Position numbers and translations under genes: made by a program
Source: VBOC01 sp964512655
GTDB lineage: Bacteria; Bacteroidota; Ignavibacteria; UBA10030; SZUA-254
Direction of reading: 5' to 3'
Assembly: GCA_964512655.1 (NCBI GenBank)
Contig: CAZEJT010000004.1
Coordinates: 136,338 to 200,337 of the forward strand
DNA: 64,000 bases
Shown: positions 60,344 to 64,000 of the stretch, piece after piece
Position numbering within the stretch: the first letter of the stretch is position 1
Layout: every line of letters begins with the position of its first letter
Notes under the pieces: model-generated
Seen by the model: only the letters and a program-made list of their open reading frames with translations
What the model was told of the DNA's origin: nothing
Database searches by the model: none

Positions 60344-61810
60344 ATGAAACTGGTTCCTATGCCGCGTGCGCTGCTCGTGCTGGTCACAGTTCTTACCTGC
60401 CTGTTTATGTCGGTCCCGGCACGAGGCGGAGCGAAGATTTTGATTGACTCAACCAAATACCGTACGGCAACGTACCGGGATTGGGCTGACGCGAAAGATC
60501 AGAAAGGAAAGCGGAAGGCTATCAAGCCAAAGCCGGACAAAGTCGATTTCGCCTTTGCTATTACGGCGCCGGATACGTCCTTGTCCCTTACGCTTGATTT
60601 CGGGATGCTCTCCACCGGCTCGCTTCACCATGACTCAACCACGGTAGCGACATGGGACAGCGTGAAAAAGTTTACCTATACTCCGGGCTCTCCGATTGAT
60701 AGCGGCACCATTTTCTCCGCCATCGGCCGCGGATTTAAAGGGAAGCCGGTAAAGGTAAAGTTTGATTGGGGTAGATCGGGCAAAAAGAAGGACATCAAGG
60801 GCACGGTTCCGGACGGCGACTTTGACTACAACGATCCCCGCTTCCCCATGCCCAACCTTCACAATGTCGGGACGGATATCTATGGAGGGGTGGCCCAGAC
60901 TTCAGTCGGATTCACGGTTGGGGTCACTGCCGATCCAAAAGGCGCTCACACCGTTACGCTTCCGAAGTACAAAGATGTTCAAAAGTCTCTGGTGAAGGAC
61001 GCGAAGGGCGGACCCATCTACCACCTGCCTCCTCCGCGCTGTATAAACACGTTCGATAAGAACAGTAAACAAATTGACAAGGTCCAGAAGGGATTGCCGC
61101 CTGATAAGCACACAAATGTTCTGTTCGCCGATCAGATGGTACTCAAATTAAACGTCGCGGCCAGCGATTCAGGCATCTTCCCGCCGGGGTTCGGCGACCT
61201 GACGTACGATAACCTGCTCGACCCCACGCCGTTTAACGGGTTGACTGTCAGGGCCATCGTGGCAAAGATCGACAGCTTCCTTGGATGCGGTTCCACGCCC
61301 CTGGGCGTGTCTGATTCGAGTGTCTACTGGCGCATAGCGGCCAATCTCGACACGGCCTTCTCCGGTCCCATTGATACGATTTCATGGAGCGGCGAAGTGG
61401 TGGTGTGCACGGGAGTCAGGCCGATATTCGAAGTTCCGTATCTCCATGCAACTGCGAACATCCCGAAGGCTGTGCGTCCGCAGCTGCACCGGCAGGCATT
61501 CCTGCCTCCGACGTACCGGCTGGAGCAGAATTATCCCAATCCGTTCAATCCGACAACCACGATAGAATTCCAGCTTGCCGAGGATGCGATTGTGACCGTG
61601 AAGGTGTACAACATCCTTGGCCAGGAGCTCGCGACGCTTGCGGATCGTGAACTGTTGGATCAGGGCCAGCAGGAGCTCGAGTTCAACGCCTCGAACCTTC
61701 CTTCCGGTGTGTACTTCTATCGCCTCGTCGCAACGGGTCTGGGAGATCCCGAGGAGGGAATCGCGGGCAAGACGTTCGTCAGCGTGAAGAAGATGTCGCT
61801 GATTCGGTAA
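60344..61810 (+). CDS. Secreted protein with T9SS sorting domain
   Basis: The ATG at 60344 has AAAGGAG about 8 bases upstream. The 488-residue product begins with a signal peptide (PRALLVLVTVLTCLFMSVPA). The body of about 370 residues is beta-rich, with a lysine-rich patch (KDQKGKRKAIKPKPDKVDFA) and no family I recognise. The last 85 residues are a T9SS sorting domain: LEQNYPNPFNPTTTIEFQLA, VKVYNILGQELATLADREL, NLPSGVYFYRLVATGL and KTFVSVKKMSLIR. It should cross the outer membrane by T9SS. A strong promoter stands upstream; the 3' end overlaps the convergent isoprenoid gene by 32 bases. Confidence 0.85.
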   Translation: MKLVPMPRALLVLVTVLTCLFMSVPARGGAKILIDSTKYRTATYRDWADAKDQKGKRKAIKPKPDKVDFAFAITAPDTSLSLTLDFGMLSTGSLHHDSTTVATWDSVKKFTYTPGSPIDSGTIFSAIGRGFKGKPVKVKFDWGRSGKKKDIKGTVPDGDFDYNDPRFPMPNLHNVGTDIYGGVAQTSVGFTVGVTADPKGAHTVTLPKYKDVQKSLVKDAKGGPIYHLPPPRCINTFDKNSKQIDKVQKGLPPDKHTNVLFADQMVLKLNVAASDSGIFPPGFGDLTYDNLLDPTPFNGLTVRAIVAKIDSFLGCGSTPLGVSDSSVYWRIAANLDTAFSGPIDTISWSGEVVVCTGVRPIFEVPYLHATANIPKAVRPQLHRQAFLPPTYRLEQNYPNPFNPTTTIEFQLAEDAIVTVKVYNILGQELATLADRELLDQGQQELEFNASNLPSGVYFYRLVATGLGDPEEGIAGKTFVSVKKMSLIR

Positions 61811-63116
61811 GGGACTCCGTCATCCGGTCTGAGTAACGGGCCGGCTGAGTGTGGAGTGTATGTGGGCGGGCAACGCCCTCCGGTTTGGGAACATGAAATC
61901 CCGACGGAGTACGTTGTCCGCCCATTTCATTTTGGCGGGCATCGCGCACTCGTTCCAACCGCTTTTTCATCGACCGGAGGTAGCAAAGCCGCACGGGCGA
62001 ATGTTCTTCAAGATTCGAGCGGTATTCGGCGCCGTAGTACTCACTATGCGCGGCTACCGACTCGAACAACAAGAGGCGGCAACTGCGGTCAATGAGCCTG
62101 CGCAGACGCTGCTGATGAACGGGAGAGGGGCCGAGCACTCCCAATCGGAATGAGAAGAGCCGGTTTGTAAATGCTTCGGCGCATCCGTTCCGGGCGGCAA
62201 CACCCGCAAGCGTGAAATGCGTGCGCGAGGCATCTTCTTCCAGGTCTTGCAAATCATCGATGAGCTGAAGAAGCACTCCAAACCGGAAGAGAAATGAAGC
62301 ATCCTCATCGGCGAGCTCGCCTGCCACGAGGTAACCATCCGCCAGGACTGAGGTGCCCCCTTTTTCGATACTGATGGCAAGAAGGTCCTTCTCCGGGAGG
62401 AGGCGCTCCGTCCCTTGTTGAGAGACACTTCTGCATTGTGCTGCATGAATCGCCTGTAAGCTTTCGTAGACGAGAGGATATCTCCCCCGGTCAAACTCCT
62501 TCTCAACCATATCCACCAGCGCATCAATCTTCTCTTCCCGGGCGTCGTGAGCCGGTTGTTTGATCCCGGCGAGCCTTAAGCGCAGGCGCCGGTTCGCATC
62601 AAGTTTGTCCTTCCCGCTGATATCGGCGGCATCGAGATAATTATCGGTGTACGGGTAGATCATGCTGTAGGCGAAGACGGAAGGCGTAACCGCGACTTCC
62701 ATCCCGAGATGCATTTGAACCGTGTTCATGATCAGGACATTCCGTGAGGCCTGGTACACGTCATCCCGGCTGATCTCCTGATCAAAATCATATGCCTGCC
62801 GGATGAAGTCGTCCATCGCCCTAGAGAAGCTCCGCTCCATCTCATCGTCGATGACACACTCGAAACCGTGAAGAAGCTGGATCATTGATTTTTGAACCCG
62901 GCCGCGCACTGCGACAAGGCGCTGCCTGACTTCGGCAGAGGCGTTCTTCACATCACGTATCGACCGGTCGGTTTGATCCATGAGGAGGTCGATTTCCTCT
63001 TCCTTGTGGAGCCGCTCCTTCGTCGAAAATCCGGGGCCCAGATCGGGGGAGCCGGATGAGGTGGCGTGCCAGATGTCGAGTGAATCCCGTTTGAGCGTTT
63101 CTATTGGAAGGCGCAT
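61779..63116 (-). CDS. Putative class I isoprenoid (terpenoid-synthase-fold) enzyme
   Basis: Using the ATG at 63116 (a TTG at 63128 is possible; neither has a ribosome site) the protein has 445 residues, all helical and without membrane segments. Two Asp-rich motifs sit at positions expected for class I isoprenoid enzymes: YPYTDNYLDAADIS (Asp 158 and 162) and LLQLIDDLQDLEEDASRTHF (Asp 287, 288, 291). In such enzymes each side binds magnesium and the diphosphate of a prenyl substrate. Overall it looks like the group named class 1 isoprenoid biosynthesis enzyme, distinct from trans-prenyltransferases and squalene synthases; the product is unknown. A polar tail of about 55 residues extends past the conserved region. 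It is second in an operon behind the gene at 63177. Confidence 0.7.
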   Translation of the reverse strand: MRLPIETLKRDSLDIWHATSSGSPDLGPGFSTKERLHKEEEIDLLMDQTDRSIRDVKNASAEVRQRLVAVRGRVQKSMIQLLHGFECVIDDEMERSFSRAMDDFIRQAYDFDQEISRDDVYQASRNVLIMNTVQMHLGMEVAVTPSVFAYSMIYPYTDNYLDAADISGKDKLDANRRLRLRLAGIKQPAHDAREEKIDALVDMVEKEFDRGRYPLVYESLQAIHAAQCRSVSQQGTERLLPEKDLLAISIEKGGTSVLADGYLVAGELADEDASFLFRFGVLLQLIDDLQDLEEDASRTHFTLAGVAARNGCAEAFTNRLFSFRLGVLGPSPVHQQRLRRLIDRSCRLLLFESVAAHSEYYGAEYRSNLEEHSPVRLCYLRSMKKRLERVRDARQNEMGGQRTPSGFHVPKPEGVARPHTLHTQPARYSDRMTESLTESATSSSR

Positions 63117-63176
63117 CGAGGTAGCCAAACGAAAGTGGAAACGTAAGATGTGATACGGCTAACGCCGCGGCGGGTT

Positions 63177-63875
63177 TCACTCCGCTTCCCAGCCCTCCTC
63201 CGAGAGGGCAAGGTGCAGTTCGTTCGGGTGATGGCGGTAGTTGTATTCAACCTTGCTGGCATCTTCGTGGGCCTTCGAGTAGGTCCACCCTTTTGCCATC
63301 AGGTTGCGCTCATGCAGTTCGTGAAGCAGGACGTAGGGCCGTTCCGCTTCGTCGAGATCATTATCGATCCAGACCTCGTTCTCCGGGACGAATTCATAGA
63401 CGTAATCGTGACCGCCCTCGGTGAAATCGATATCAAATACGCTGCGCACCAGCCTCCCATCGACGATCCAGACGCCGACACCTGATTCCAACTCTTTCCA
63501 GAGCCGCACGTGGACTTTTTTCGCATCGGGGAGATCGCCCTCCCTGGCGAGCTTCTTAACGTCTCCCGCCCTCTCTCGTTCCGCCACCTCCAGCTTGTCC
63601 GCCCGTTCGAGCGCCTCGTCGTACGGCACCCCTCTCTCCATCAGCCGATGCTCGAGAAGAAGATGATCGATAAAAAAGTGCTGTTCGTCCTCATTCGCTT
63701 CCTTATCGAGCCAGAATTCATCCTTTGGTATGCATTCAAATACGAAGGGCTGGCCGAAGTTGGTGAACTCCTTGTCAAGGTGGGCGCGCACATAGCTGCC
63801 GTCGACGACCCAGATGGAGATCCTTCCCCGGTTCCCGACCTTCTTCAGGTAGGGTGGTTTACGTTTTTCCTCCAT
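63177..63875 (-). CDS. Hypothetical protein made of two duplicated domains
   Basis: The 232-residue protein consists of two copies of a domain of about 78 residues: residues 19-96 (ISIWVVDGSYVRAHLDKEF to ALERADKLE) and 133-210 (VGVWIVDGRLVRSVFDIDF to AHEDASKVE), joined by a charged linker. Shared points are W-V/I-VDG-x-x-V-R, the strand FxFxxP/ExxxW(L/I)D, and the helix (E)HxLM/HELHERNLM then A...A. I do not recognise the family. No signal or membrane helix. It ends 60 bases before the isoprenoid-enzyme ATG on the same strand and so is likely its operon partner. Confidence 0.7.
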   Translation of the reverse strand: MEEKRKPPYLKKVGNRGRISIWVVDGSYVRAHLDKEFTNFGQPFVFECIPKDEFWLDKEANEDEQHFFIDHLLLEHRLMERGVPYDEALERADKLEVAERERAGDVKKLAREGDLPDAKKVHVRLWKELESGVGVWIVDGRLVRSVFDIDFTEGGHDYVYEFVPENEVWIDNDLDEAERPYVLLHELHERNLMAKGWTYSKAHEDASKVEYNYRHHPNELHLALSEEGWEAE

Positions 63876-64000
63876 GCGGGGAGATTCTCTCGGCAGTTAG
63901 GCGATCGATACACACGAAGGTAGCAAGAATATGGGTCATGCTCAACGACTATTAGGACATTTGTCCGGTTGCTTTGTTTCTGCTTCTTTGGATGTTTTTC

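Overview
The window reads as chromosomal DNA of a moderately GC-rich Gram-negative bacterium of the Bacteroidota/FCB group, most likely the Ignavibacteria-Kryptonia side of it. This is inferred from two secreted proteins that end in type IX secretion (T9SS) sorting domains with the NPFNPTT signature (47256-48167 and 60344-61810), a TonB-dependent receptor with a carboxypeptidase-like N-domain, many signal-peptide and lipoprotein products, and a tripartite RND efflux system. I see no phage, insertion sequence, CRISPR array or rRNA. The one RNA gene found is tRNA-Asn(GTT).

Layout. 0-5.5 kb: minus-strand purine-catabolism operon (purine deaminase, xanthine dehydrogenase XdhA and XdhB, start of allantoinase). 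5.6-8.8 kb: an antitoxin-like ribbon-helix-helix gene with its own promoter, then a plus-strand run of small lipoprotein, divergent cysteine-synthase-like enzyme, DUF4760-like membrane protein and MmcQ/YjbR protein. 8.9-16 kb: envelope and stress block (ArnT-like membrane glycosyltransferase, TonB receptor, outer-membrane barrel, anti-sigma factor, ECF sigma factor), divergent from a DoxX gene; matching ECF-type promoter motifs lie back to back between sigma and doxX. 16-21.4 kb: MFS exporter, tRNA-Asn, clpC and a zinc metallopeptidase.

21.5-34.8 kb: a tightly packed minus-strand carbohydrate operon. From its promoter side it encodes an RbsC-type permease, substrate-binding lipoprotein, double ATPase, second permease, outer-membrane barrel, membrane/TPR protein, GH38 alpha-mannosidase and GH36 alpha-galactosidase. 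Import and cleavage of a mannose/galactose-containing glycan is the likely job.

34.8-48.2 kb: accessory-looking, partly AT-richer DNA with many secreted products: beta-propeller protein, PKD lipoprotein overlapped by a 29-codon hydrophobic ORF, a bacterial lysyl oxidase with both cofactor-forming residues, pseudouridine catabolism (psuK-psuG), a secreted HExxH peptidase, a META lipoprotein, and a T9SS protein whose start codon appears to be ACG.

48.6-58.5 kb: a MalT-like LuxR/STAND regulator followed by a TolC-adaptor-RND efflux operon and an outer-membrane barrel, closed by a strong terminator. 58.5-64 kb: second DUF4760-like protein, RidA, a lipoprotein, a T9SS protein with a strong promoter that carries an inverted repeat, and a two-gene minus-strand unit encoding a protein of two duplicated domains and a putative class I isoprenoid enzyme (terpenoid-synthase fold). 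The last two, the lysyl oxidase, the ECF/DoxX switch and the ACG start are the items I would follow first.
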